Origin: Microcoleus sp. FACHB-672
Lineage (GTDB): Bacteria > Cyanobacteriota > Cyanobacteriia > Cyanobacteriales > Oscillatoriaceae
NCBI RefSeq assembly: GCF_014695725.1
Contig: NZ_JACJOU010000003.1
Coordinates: forward strand, 1 to 35,725
Length of the DNA: 35,725 bases
Direction: 5' to 3'
Shown here: positions 24,196 through 32,758 of the stretch, piece after piece
Layout: each line of letters opens with the position of its first letter
Numbering within the stretch: position 1 is the stretch's first letter
The notes under the pieces: generated by a model
Database searches by the model: none
The model's input: the letters and a program-made list of their open reading frames with translations, nothing else
What the model was told of the DNA's origin: nothing
Position numbers and translations under genes: made by a program

Positions 24196-24762
24196 ATGCA
24201 AAAAATTAAATTCGGATTGATTTCTCTGGCTGGATTGCTGCTTTTCCAAACTGCCGGCATTGCTCAGGAATATGAAGGGTGTTTTCTGCGTGATCGTAGC
24301 GGCAATCTTATCAAATTGACGGATATGTGTCCGACTAGCTCCCAAGAGGAGGTTTCAGCAACCCTAGGAGCTTTTCAAGTCCCAATTAAACGTCGTGCTT
24401 CTGGGATTCCAGTGATAGATGTCGTCTTTAATGGCAATCAGACATTCGAGATGATGTTAGATACCGGAGCGAGTGGGACGGTGATCACGCCAAAAATGGC
24501 ACAAGCGCTAGGAGTCAAACAGGATGGGACAGCACGAGTAGAGACTCCCAACGCTAAGGACGTTGAGTTTCCGATTGGGCGTGTGACTTCTATTAAAGCC
24601 GGCAATGCGATGATTAATAATGTTGTGGTCGCCATTTCACCCACCCTAGAAATTGGATTGCTCGGCCAAGATTTCTTTAGCAAATATGATGTGACCATTA
24701 AAAAAGAAGTCATTGAATTTAACCCGCAAACCGAAACGGCAAAACCTGCGCCTCCCAAATAA
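24196..24762 (+). CDS. Exported retropepsin-like aspartic protease (paralogue)
   Basis: This 188-residue protein begins MQKIKFGLISLAGLLLFQTA, a Sec signal peptide probably cut near GIAQ, so it is predicted to be periplasmic and not lipidated. A short Cys-containing segment (YEGCFLRDRSGNLIKLTDMC) is followed by the protease domain: VPIKRRASGIPVIDVVFNG, FEMMLDTGASGTVITPKMA with the catalytic Asp, FPIGRVTSI, and IGLLGQDFFSKYDVTI near the end. Across this domain it closely follows the C-terminal half of the preceding gene, so the two arose by tandem duplication. AAGGAG lies about 11 bases before the ATG. A strong hairpin terminator follows the stop. Homodimer or heterodimer formation is required for activity. 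Confidence 0.85.
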   Translation: MQKIKFGLISLAGLLLFQTAGIAQEYEGCFLRDRSGNLIKLTDMCPTSSQEEVSATLGAFQVPIKRRASGIPVIDVVFNGNQTFEMMLDTGASGTVITPKMAQALGVKQDGTARVETPNAKDVEFPIGRVTSIKAGNAMINNVVVAISPTLEIGLLGQDFFSKYDVTIKKEVIEFNPQTETAKPAPPK

Positions 24763-24800
24763 TATTGGGCCTAAAGTTACCGAATTGCAGTGATGATTGC

Positions 24801-24832
24801 AGGGGCATAAGCTGTGCTTATGCCCCTACTTT
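24801..24832. terminator. Strong terminator between convergent genes
   Basis: AGGGGCATAAGC (24801-24812) and GCTTATGCCCCT (24816-24827) form a perfect 12-bp stem with a 3-base TGT loop, followed by ACTTTATTTTT. It separates the second protease gene from trpD and can act in both directions. Confidence 0.85.
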
Positions 24833-24872
24833 ATTTTTCTCAGGTTACGGGTTTAAATTTTTTCAGCCGGCT

Positions 24873-25991
24873 TCATGCTTCCGTTTTCAAGAATGTAACG
24901 AGCTGCTCTAGCTTTGACCAACCGGCACCGCTATGCAGAATATCTTTAGCGAGTGAAAGACCGGCTGCATGGTCTTCAAGGGGGATAACACCGGCAACTT
25001 GGAGGGCTAAAGCCGCATTTAAAGCCACTGCATCTTGTTGCGCCGGCGTTCCTTTGCCTTGCAAAACATTTTGCAGGATCTGGGCATTTTCTTGAACATC
25101 CCCGCCTCGCAGTTGATCCGTTCCTGCCGGTGTTAAACCCAACTCTTGGGGGTTTAAAGTGGCTACCCGTACCTTGCCGGCTGAAAGAATCGCCAAGTCT
25201 GTGATATCAGCCAAGCCGGCTTCATCAAGTTTCTCGCGTCCGTGCAACACAATTGCTGAGTGAGTGCCCAACTGTCCTAAAGCTTGGGCGATTGTTGCCA
25301 CCAACTGAGAATCAAACACCCCAATTACTTGGCCGGTAGGGCGCAAAGGATTGACCAACGGCCCTAACAAATTAAACACCGTCCGCACGCCCAATGTTCG
25401 CCGCATGGGTGCCACAGCTTTCAGCGCTGGGTGCCAGCCAGGAGCAAACAGAAATGTAATCCCGACTTCATGGAGTGCGGCATACACCTTCTCACCGGCA
25501 GCGCTCAAATTCATTCCCAGCGCTTCCAGTACGTCAGCGGAACCCACCCGACTAGAGGCTGAGCGATTGCCATGTTTGGCCACCGGCACCCCGGCTGCTG
25601 CTGCCACAAAGGCAACCGCTGTGGAAATATTAAAGGTTGAGGCTCCATCTCCGCCGGTGCCACAGGTATCAATAACCGTGTTCAGGTCAGAATTTCCACT
25701 TGTGGATGAGGGTTGAGGGTTCGTTGCGTCTTGCCTGAGTGGAGAAGATTGAGATTGCAATACCTGAGCCATGCCAGCTAGCTCGTCAGCTGAGATGCCT
25801 TTGGCTTGAAGTGCTGCTAAAATTGCCCCCGATAGCACCGGCGGGATTTCTTCATTGAGCCATCCCAGCATCAGTCCGGCAGCTTGGTAGCGGGTGAGGG
25901 ACTGGCGATCTAGCAGCTGTTGCAGCAAAGTGGGCCAACTGAGGGCTTCGCTGGGGGCGTCTGTTGCTGCCGGTGAAGCAGAATCAATCAT
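24873..25991 (-). CDS. trpD: Anthranilate phosphoribosyltransferase
   Basis: This 372-residue enzyme transfers phosphoribosyl from PRPP to anthranilate, the second committed step of tryptophan synthesis, in the cytoplasm. The helical N-terminal domain ([20 protein letters not shown]) is followed by the PRPP loop [17 protein letters not shown] and by [57 protein letters not shown] is the conserved anthranilate-side region. It is about 25 residues longer than many homologues because of an N-terminal tail and a linker insert ([20 protein letters not shown]) before the PRPP loop. The start is the ATG at 25989-25991; no clear SD. No other trp gene is in the window, which is usual for cyanobacteria, where trp genes are scattered. 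Confidence 0.95.
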   Translation of the reverse strand: MIDSASPAATDAPSEALSWPTLLQQLLDRQSLTRYQAAGLMLGWLNEEIPPVLSGAILAALQAKGISADELAGMAQVLQSQSSPLRQDATNPQPSSTSGNSDLNTVIDTCGTGGDGASTFNISTAVAFVAAAAGVPVAKHGNRSASSRVGSADVLEALGMNLSAAGEKVYAALHEVGITFLFAPGWHPALKAVAPMRRTLGVRTVFNLLGPLVNPLRPTGQVIGVFDSQLVATIAQALGQLGTHSAIVLHGREKLDEAGLADITDLAILSAGKVRVATLNPQELGLTPAGTDQLRGGDVQENAQILQNVLQGKGTPAQQDAVALNAALALQVAGVIPLEDHAAGLSLAKDILHSGAGWSKLEQLVTFLKTEA

Positions 25992-26429
25992 AAAATTTAC
26001 GCTTTAAGACGGAAGTCACAAATAGCTAGTTTTTTCCAGCTTATAACTTTATGTACTTTCTCTGGCGATCAGTCATTGAGTTTGAGAGAAGCTTAAGGCT
26101 TTAGGGTTGGGTTGGATAATTCACAACAGACAACTGAAAACTCCTGTGTTCGGGCTTGTACCGGCAACTGTGGTAGATTGGGTGCGCTCAAATCGTCGGG
26201 ACTGAACCGGCTGTCAAAACAGGCGAAAGCTAGCAAAGCAGATTTTATGCCGGCAAGCGTGGTTATATTTACCTCGATTGACTCATTAAGGAGTTAAAAC
26301 AGAATAGTTAGCGGCAAACTTGTTAAGCAGAGGTTAGTTTTTAAGTATTACTGCGAGCGTTACAAGCGTATCGCAGTAATTCGTACAGCTTTGCGTTTAC
26401 TGACTTAATCAGGCTAGGGTCAATCAGAG
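25992..26429. other. Divergent region between trpD and a histidine kinase
   Basis: About 440 bp without a supported gene. A 61-codon forward frame (26112-26297, TTG start) lacks a ribosome binding site and has unlikely composition. A 10-bp inverted repeat lies at 26347-26380. Promoters for both flanking genes should be here. Confidence 0.5.
26347..26380. promoter_or_regulatory. 10-bp inverted repeat before the HAMP/PAS kinase gene
   Basis: ATTACTGCGA (26347-26356) and TCGCAGTAAT (26371-26380) are exact reverse complements with a 14-base centre, 50 bp before the start at 26430. No T-run follows, so a terminator is unlikely. It may be an operator or a leader hairpin. Confidence 0.45.
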
Positions 26430-28574
26430 ATGGCCGATAAAAGCAAAAACTTAGGTGCATCCAGAAGAAATAGCATTGCCTTTGGCTATCTGGGAATTGC
26501 CGGCACTTTCCTGCTGGCGATTCAATTACTCTTCGGCGCGTACCAGATCAATCGGGGATTTAATCAGCAGGTGGCTGATTTAGAATCCAAAGTAGCCGGT
26601 CAAGGCAGATTCCTGGGTGTCGTTAGCCAAAATGCGCTTTCGAGTTCGGACTTTCTCACCCTGGAGTTGCTGATGCAACAAATTTCTCAGGATGGCGATA
26701 TCATTTACGGCGTCGTTCTCAACTCCGAGAAACTTCCCATCACGCACTTCTTAAAGCGGGACAGCCCCACCATTTCCCAATCTATCGCAACGATCCAGAC
26801 AGAGGGTGATATCCTCACTGCAATTAATCAAGCGCGTCAAGAACCGCTCATTCGTGAAGTTAGCATCCCGGTTGTCTCCCAAAAGCTATTGTTGGGAGAG
26901 ATCCGACTAGGTTATTCAGTGGCCAACGTTCAAAAACGACTTTACAAATCGGCAATTGTGACTGTCGTCGATTCAATTTTGGTCAGTATTGGTGTGGCGA
27001 TGCTGACGGTTGTCCTGTTTAACCGACAGATCCGTAAACCGCTTCAAGACTTGGCAAATTTAGCGCAAGCACTCGCTGCCGGTGAGTTGCATCAACGCGC
27101 TGTAGGCAGCTCTAAAGACGAAGTTGGCCAGCTTAAGGCCGCTTTTAACAGCATGGCTACTCAATTGCAACAAACGCTTTTAAGTCTGGAACAGCGCGTC
27201 ACAGAACACCAGCATATGCAAGAGGCGCTGCAACAAAGTTACAACCTTTTGCAAGTTGTGATTGAAGGCACAACGGATGCGATTTATGTGAAAAATCTTG
27301 AGGGTCGCTATGTGTTGATTAACTCAGCAGGTGCCAGTGTTTTAGGAAAGCCAAGGGAAGAAATTCTCGGCAAGGATGACACTGAGTTGCTCTCGCCGGA
27401 AACCGCCCGTCAAATTATGACAACCGACCGCAAAATTATGCTGAGGGGCGAAACTCAAATTGTTGAGGAAGTTGTCACCGTGATGGGCGATTGGCAGCGA
27501 GGAATTAGGGCTGATAAAATGCCCATTCCTCGGATTTACTTAACGACTAAAGATGTTTACCACGACCCCCAAGGCACTGTGATTGGTTTGATTTGCGTGG
27601 CCCGGGATATTACGGATCGCAAACAATCTGAAGAAGCTTTGCAGCTATCGGAAGCACAAATGAGAGAGCAAGCGTTGCAATTAGAAAAAGCTCTGCAAGA
27701 AGTGCGACGCACCCAAGCTCAGTTGGTTCAAAGCGAAAAAATGTCTTCTCTGGGGCAGTTGGTTGCCGGTGTGGCGCATGAAATTAACAATCCGGTTAAT
27801 TTTATTTACGGAAACTTGGAATACACAGAAGCTTATCTTGAAGAGTTACAGAAGCTATTGCATCTTTATCAAAAACACTATCCTCATCCACATATAGAAA
27901 TTCAGGAAGAAATAGAAACCATTGATTGGGAGTTTATGGAAGAAGACCTTCCTAAAATTTTGGGTTCTATGAAAAAAGGTGCTGAGCGAATTCGCCAGTT
28001 GGTTTTATCCCTGCGGAATTTTTCTCGCCTGGATGAAGCACAGGCGAAGTCAGTTGATCTGCACCAAGGAATTGACAGCACGCTGGTTATTTTGAATAAT
28101 CGGCTTAAAGACAATGTTGAAGTGATTAAGCACTATGGGCAATTGCCACCCGTCCAGTGTTATCCTGCGCCTCTTAATCAAGTTTTTATGAATATTATCA
28201 ACAATGCAGTTGATGCCTTGGAAAATCAAGATTCTCCCAAGAAAATAGCAATTCACACGGAGCTAATTAAACATAAAACGATGAGTCCAAGAAGTGAGGA
28301 GAAGCTGGCTGTTATCAAGTCTGAATCTTCAGTTTTAATTCGTATTGCCGACAATGGGCCAGGAATTTCTCCAACAATTCAAGACAAAATATTTGACCCG
28401 TTTTTTACCACAAAGCCGGTGGGGCAAGGCACAGGTTTAGGACTTTCAATCTGCCATCAAATTATTGACAAGCATGGGGGTGAAATTTCAGTGAATTCCC
28501 AAGTGGGTAAAGGAACGGAATTTGTCATTATTCTGCCACTTCAACAAAAACGAACTGCTTCACTTTCATTATGA
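26430..28574 (+). CDS. Membrane-bound HAMP-PAS histidine kinase
   Basis: This 714-residue sensor kinase has a first membrane helix (about residues 18-38) and a second (about 175-198) flanking a periplasmic domain of about 135 residues. A HAMP linker (about 199-252, RQIRKPLQDLANLAQALAAG) is followed by a PAS domain (about 265-398), a coiled coil, and a HisKA/HATPase transmitter. His450 in GVAHEINNPVNFIYGN is the phosphorylation site; the N box NAVDAL, DNGPGIS, FDPFFTTKPVGQGTGLGLS and the last G box are intact. There is no receiver domain. Its transmitter closely follows those of the genes at 12451 and 28721. The start ATG has only a weak SD. No response regulator lies adjacent. The signal is unknown. 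Confidence 0.92.
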   Translation: MADKSKNLGASRRNSIAFGYLGIAGTFLLAIQLLFGAYQINRGFNQQVADLESKVAGQGRFLGVVSQNALSSSDFLTLELLMQQISQDGDIIYGVVLNSEKLPITHFLKRDSPTISQSIATIQTEGDILTAINQARQEPLIREVSIPVVSQKLLLGEIRLGYSVANVQKRLYKSAIVTVVDSILVSIGVAMLTVVLFNRQIRKPLQDLANLAQALAAGELHQRAVGSSKDEVGQLKAAFNSMATQLQQTLLSLEQRVTEHQHMQEALQQSYNLLQVVIEGTTDAIYVKNLEGRYVLINSAGASVLGKPREEILGKDDTELLSPETARQIMTTDRKIMLRGETQIVEEVVTVMGDWQRGIRADKMPIPRIYLTTKDVYHDPQGTVIGLICVARDITDRKQSEEALQLSEAQMREQALQLEKALQEVRRTQAQLVQSEKMSSLGQLVAGVAHEINNPVNFIYGNLEYTEAYLEELQKLLHLYQKHYPHPHIEIQEEIETIDWEFMEEDLPKILGSMKKGAERIRQLVLSLRNFSRLDEAQAKSVDLHQGIDSTLVILNNRLKDNVEVIKHYGQLPPVQCYPAPLNQVFMNIINNAVDALENQDSPKKIAIHTELIKHKTMSPRSEEKLAVIKSESSVLIRIADNGPGISPTIQDKIFDPFFTTKPVGQGTGLGLSICHQIIDKHGGEISVNSQVGKGTEFVIILPLQQKRTASLSL

Positions 28575-28720
28575 GTGAGGGCCGGCAAACCGTGGTGGCT
28601 TAATTCCTTCCACAGTTAAGCTAGAAACTTAGGCTATCAGGGACGGCTCACGTAAAATACGTTGATGTTATAACTTGTGCGATTTTAAACTCACAATTAA
28701 CAAAAACAGTGGTTGCATCT

Positions 28721-31300
28721 ATGCCATGTTTAGAGGAGCTCAATAACCGGCTGAAATTAGCGTTGCAAGCCAACCACACTGCTATCTGGGAGTGGAATCT
28801 CCCCAGCTACAGGCTGGCTTGGTCTGAAAATCTTGAACCTCTGTTTGGGATGCCGGCGGGGACGCGGCTAAGCAGTTACGAAGCGGTTCTGGAAAAAGTT
28901 CATCCGGAGGATCAAAGCGTGTTGATCGGGTTGTTTACCCCCGCCGGCATCGCTTGTGAGGATTTTTACATTGAATTTCGCATTATCTGGCCAGATGGTA
29001 GCGTTCGCTGGATAGCCGGCAGAGGAGAAGTGTTTAAAGACGAAGACGGCAAGCCGGCGCAGATGATGGGTATGTGTGTGGATATTACCCAAAAAAAGCA
29101 GGCTGAAGCCGCATTGCTGGATGAGCAAAACTTGCTGGCTGCGGTTTTGGATACCACCGATGCTTTGGTTGTGGTGCTTGACCGGCAGGGACGGATTGTT
29201 CACTGCAACCGAGCCGGTTTTGCCACCATCGGCTACAGTTTAGCTGAGGTGCGAGGCCAATTTTTTTGGCAGATATTCCTCAGTGCTGAAGCAGTGCCAA
29301 ATGGGTTAGAAGGTTTAAATTTTGAAAGCCAATTTCCGAAGCAGCATGATAGCGAGTGCATGACGCGAGACGGGACACGCCGGCTAATTACTTGGTCACA
29401 TCGTTGCCTTCAAGATGCCGGTGGTTCCCTCAAGTACCGGCTCGCCACCGGCATTGATGTCACTGAAAGCGCCAACGCTGAGGCTGTACCCACTGAGGAA
29501 ATCGGCTTTTTAAGTAACCGTGATTGGGAATTTCGGGCCACGTTTGAACAAGCCGGTATGGGTATTGCTCATCTGGCGCTTGATGGCCGATTTTTGCGAG
29601 TCAATCAGCGCTTTTGTGACATTTTAGACTATACAGCGGAGGAACTTCAGTTATTGCAGTTTCAGGATATTACTCATCCCGAAGATTTAGATACTGATTT
29701 AGTTTATATTTCCCAGTTATTACAGAAGCAAATTTTTAGTTACTCTATCGAAAAACGTTACCGCCACAAAGATGGTTTTTATCTTTGGGCAAATTTAACG
29801 GTTTCCTTGGTGCGTGATGCTTCAGAATCTCCTCAGTATGCGATTAGTATCCTTGAAGATATTACTGAGCGCAAGCAAGGCGAAGAAACGATCCGTCAAA
29901 GAGAAATTGAGATGCAATCGATGGTTTCTTTACTCGCAGAAGCTCAAAAAGTGGCTCACGTCGGTTGGTGGGAATTTGATGTAGTAACCCAAGCTGTGAA
30001 TTGGTCAGATGAACTGTTCCGTATTGTTGGTTTGGAACCAAGCCAACCTCCTCCCAATTTTTCTGAATATTTGCGAATGGTTCATCCTGACGATGTAAAA
30101 GTTGCAACAAAAGCTGTTAAACAGGTGGTTAATGAAGGACAATCTTATGAATTCGATCAGCGAATTGTGCGCCCTGACGGCGAAATAAGATATTTGGCCG
30201 CAAAAGGGCAACCAATTTTTGATAATGAAGGCAATGTTATTAAGCTATTGGGAACTGTTTTAGATATTACTGAACGCAAGCTAGCAGAGGAAACGTTGCG
30301 GGAATCAGAAGGGCAACTTGTACGAAAAGCGACTGAGTTGGAACAAACTTTAAAAGCGCTCCAGTTAACCCAAGCTCAGCTAATACAAACGGAAAAAATG
30401 TCAAGTTTGGGTCAGTTAGTTGCCGGTGTGGCCCACGAAATTAACAACCCAATCAATTTTATTTATGGCAATCTTACTTTTGCTATTCAATACAGTCAAG
30501 ATTTGCTGGGCTTAATCCACCTTTACCATCAGAGTTACCACACGGGAGAACGAGAGGGAAAGAAAGATGCCGTTCAGGAGTATATCGAAGCGATTGATTT
30601 AGATTACTTGAAGGAAGACTTGCCGCGATTGCTGCATTCAATGCAGCTTGGGGCTGAGCGCATTCGGAGTATTGTACTGAGCTTGCGAAATTTTTCGCGG
30701 TTGGATGAATCTCAGATGAAGCGGGTGGATATTCACGAGGGAATTGAGAGTACGTTGCTGATTTTGCAACATCGCCTGAAAGAAAAATCAGGGCGCTATA
30801 GGATTGAAATTATCAAGGAGTTTGGCAATTTACCTACAGTTGAGTGTTATCCGGCACAGCTCAATCAGGTATTTATAAATATTATAGGCAATGCAATTGA
30901 TGCGTTAGAATCTTTTGATCGATTTCCGCTGCCGGCTGAATCTGAAACAGGAGATTTAATCAATGAAAAATTGCCGAAAGTGATTCAGATTCGCACTGAA
31001 TACAATCCTGAACCATCTCGATTGAATTTAGAGTTTTTTCAGGGTTCAAAGTTTAAAATAAAAAATCATGTGGTGATTTGCATTGCTGATAATGGCCCTG
31101 GAATTTCCCCAAGAGTTCAAAGCAAGATATTCGATCCATTTTTTACGACAAAGCCGGTGGGAAAAGGGACAGGGTTAGGGCTTTCAATTTGCTATCAAAT
31201 TATTGAAAAGCATGGGGGTCAGATTTGGGTGAAGTCTCAACCGGCACAGGGAACGGAGTTTGTTCTAGTTCTACCAATTCAGCAAGAGCCAGTGTCGTAA
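28721..31300 (+). CDS. Multi-PAS cytoplasmic histidine kinase
   Basis: This protein of about 859 residues has no membrane helix. It contains four PAS/PAC units in tandem (about 5-130, 135-265, 275-400 and 410-535), two with the typical PAC ending DITERK, then a coiled coil and the HisKA/HATPase transmitter. His572 in GVAHEINNPINFIYGN is the phosphoacceptor; NAIDAL, DNGPGIS and GKGTGLGLS are intact. Compared with its neighbour it has a longer linker between the N and G1 boxes (around FFQGSKFKIKNHV). I chose ATG 28721; GTG 28709 would add four residues. Neither has a good SD. PAS domains suggest sensing of redox state, light or ligands, but no cofactor-binding residue can be assigned. No receiver or response regulator is adjacent. 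Confidence 0.9.
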   Translation: MPCLEELNNRLKLALQANHTAIWEWNLPSYRLAWSENLEPLFGMPAGTRLSSYEAVLEKVHPEDQSVLIGLFTPAGIACEDFYIEFRIIWPDGSVRWIAGRGEVFKDEDGKPAQMMGMCVDITQKKQAEAALLDEQNLLAAVLDTTDALVVVLDRQGRIVHCNRAGFATIGYSLAEVRGQFFWQIFLSAEAVPNGLEGLNFESQFPKQHDSECMTRDGTRRLITWSHRCLQDAGGSLKYRLATGIDVTESANAEAVPTEEIGFLSNRDWEFRATFEQAGMGIAHLALDGRFLRVNQRFCDILDYTAEELQLLQFQDITHPEDLDTDLVYISQLLQKQIFSYSIEKRYRHKDGFYLWANLTVSLVRDASESPQYAISILEDITERKQGEETIRQREIEMQSMVSLLAEAQKVAHVGWWEFDVVTQAVNWSDELFRIVGLEPSQPPPNFSEYLRMVHPDDVKVATKAVKQVVNEGQSYEFDQRIVRPDGEIRYLAAKGQPIFDNEGNVIKLLGTVLDITERKLAEETLRESEGQLVRKATELEQTLKALQLTQAQLIQTEKMSSLGQLVAGVAHEINNPINFIYGNLTFAIQYSQDLLGLIHLYHQSYHTGEREGKKDAVQEYIEAIDLDYLKEDLPRLLHSMQLGAERIRSIVLSLRNFSRLDESQMKRVDIHEGIESTLLILQHRLKEKSGRYRIEIIKEFGNLPTVECYPAQLNQVFINIIGNAIDALESFDRFPLPAESETGDLINEKLPKVIQIRTEYNPEPSRLNLEFFQGSKFKIKNHVVICIADNGPGISPRVQSKIFDPFFTTKPVGKGTGLGLSICYQIIEKHGGQIWVKSQPAQGTEFVLVLPIQQEPVS

Positions 31301-31484
31301 ACGGCTATTGCGATTAAGCGAGAGGAAAAGGAAAAAAATCAGAATTTTCTCCGTTGAAATTTGGTGTTGTGAGCGCATTTTACAGTAAAAAAATCCTAGT
31401 TAAATCTACAAAGTTAAGCTTATGAAGTAGTTACGCTACTCAGACAAAGATTATCATAAAATGAGATAATTTAACTCAGGAAGT

Positions 31485-32570
31485 TTAAGCAGGTAAACGA
31501 ATATAAAACGTAGTTCCTTGGCCAGATTTAGATTCAAAATAAATTTGGCCGCCATGCGCTTCGACAACCGATTTGGCAATTGCTGCTCCCAAGCCGGTGC
31601 CGCCCCGCTTTCCGCTGGTAACAAACGGTTCAAACACCCGACCTCGAATTGCTTCAGGAATTCCAGGGCCGTTATCGCTAATTGTAATCTCCACCCATTC
31701 TTCAACAGATTGAGCCACGAAATCGATGCGACCGCCACTGCCGTTAAAAGATTCTACAGAGTTACTTACCAAGTTTTGAAAAACACGCATGAGCTTATTT
31801 TCATCAGCGCTAATAACGATATCTGCAGATTGGAAGATAAAGATAACTTTTTCAGATAGAAAATAACAGCGATTTAACTTTTGAAAATATTGCATTAGTT
31901 CAACAAACTTAATGGGTTGTTTGTTGAGTGCTGGAGTCCCGCGTCCAAATTCTAAAACTTCATCGGTCATTTCTAGCATTCGGGTGAGCTGCGTTTGGAT
32001 AATCTCACACCACTCCTGAGTATCTTCATCTGCGTGAATTTCTTTTAACATTGAACTAGCCAGATGAATGCCGGTGAATGGACCCTTAAAATCATGAATA
32101 ATGGTATTGACCATTTCTCCGATTAAAGCCATTTTTTCTTTGTGAACAACTTGATTCACGTATCGATCAGTTGTAGAGCGTAAATGTTGAATCAGGTGAC
32201 GAAACACGTCGAGGACAACACCGCCATTTGTCTCGAGTAAAATTTCCATCAGCCGGTCACGCGGAATTTTTGCTAACGTTGTATATCCGCTGGCTGAAGC
32301 TCTGGCACTGCGCGGTTGTCCGTCTAAAACTCCGAACTCGCCAAAAAAGTCGTTCGCGCCGGCAATGGCAACGGTTTGATATTTATTCGTGTTGGTACGC
32401 TTACTAAACGCGACTTGACCGTCTAAAACTAGGTAAATGGAGTCTGAGGTTTCGCCTTCTTCAAAAATAACTTTTTGATCGGAAAAACTCTCCACAGTTG
32501 CTAGCTGGCAAAGTTGTGCTGCTTGTGCCGGCTCAAAATAGGCGATAAACCGATGCGATTTCAGATCCAT
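31485..32570 (-). CDS. Cyclic-nucleotide-binding histidine kinase
   Basis: This 361-residue soluble sensor joins an N-terminal cNMP-binding domain (about residues 10-125) to a histidine kinase core. The phosphate-binding cassette reads FFGEFGVLDGQPRSARASA, with Glu78 and Arg87-Ser-Ala matching the CRP pattern GELGLF...RSA, so cAMP or cGMP could bind. The phosphorylation motif is IIHDFKGPF (His159, Asp160), a variant H box; the N box (NLVSNSVESF), DNGPGIPE, FEPFVTSGKRGGTGLGAAIAKSV and the final G box are present. No receiver domain. The start ATG is at 32568-32570, SD weak. It converges with the multi-PAS kinase, about 185 bp apart. Its kinase core is clearly different from the other three kinases in the window. 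Confidence 0.9.
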   Translation of the reverse strand: MDLKSHRFIAYFEPAQAAQLCQLATVESFSDQKVIFEEGETSDSIYLVLDGQVAFSKRTNTNKYQTVAIAGANDFFGEFGVLDGQPRSARASASGYTTLAKIPRDRLMEILLETNGGVVLDVFRHLIQHLRSTTDRYVNQVVHKEKMALIGEMVNTIIHDFKGPFTGIHLASSMLKEIHADEDTQEWCEIIQTQLTRMLEMTDEVLEFGRGTPALNKQPIKFVELMQYFQKLNRCYFLSEKVIFIFQSADIVISADENKLMRVFQNLVSNSVESFNGSGGRIDFVAQSVEEWVEITISDNGPGIPEAIRGRVFEPFVTSGKRGGTGLGAAIAKSVVEAHGGQIYFESKSGQGTTFYIRLPA

Positions 32571-32758
32571 GCGAGAGTCCCTGCATCCTTAATCGAGGAA
32601 GCTGCTTGATCTATCTTCCCTCAAGTTCACCGATGTGGTAATTCTAACCGACTTTTCTCTGTGGAATGCCTTATCAGTATAAGGCGATGGGCTTATACAA
32701 TCAGAGATAGACAAGGAAACTTGCAGGCACACAAACAAAGCCGCAACGAACTTTTTGC

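Noticed and set aside
26112-26297. 61-codon forward frame before the HAMP/PAS kinase
   Set aside because: TTG start, no ribosome binding site and no recognisable motif.
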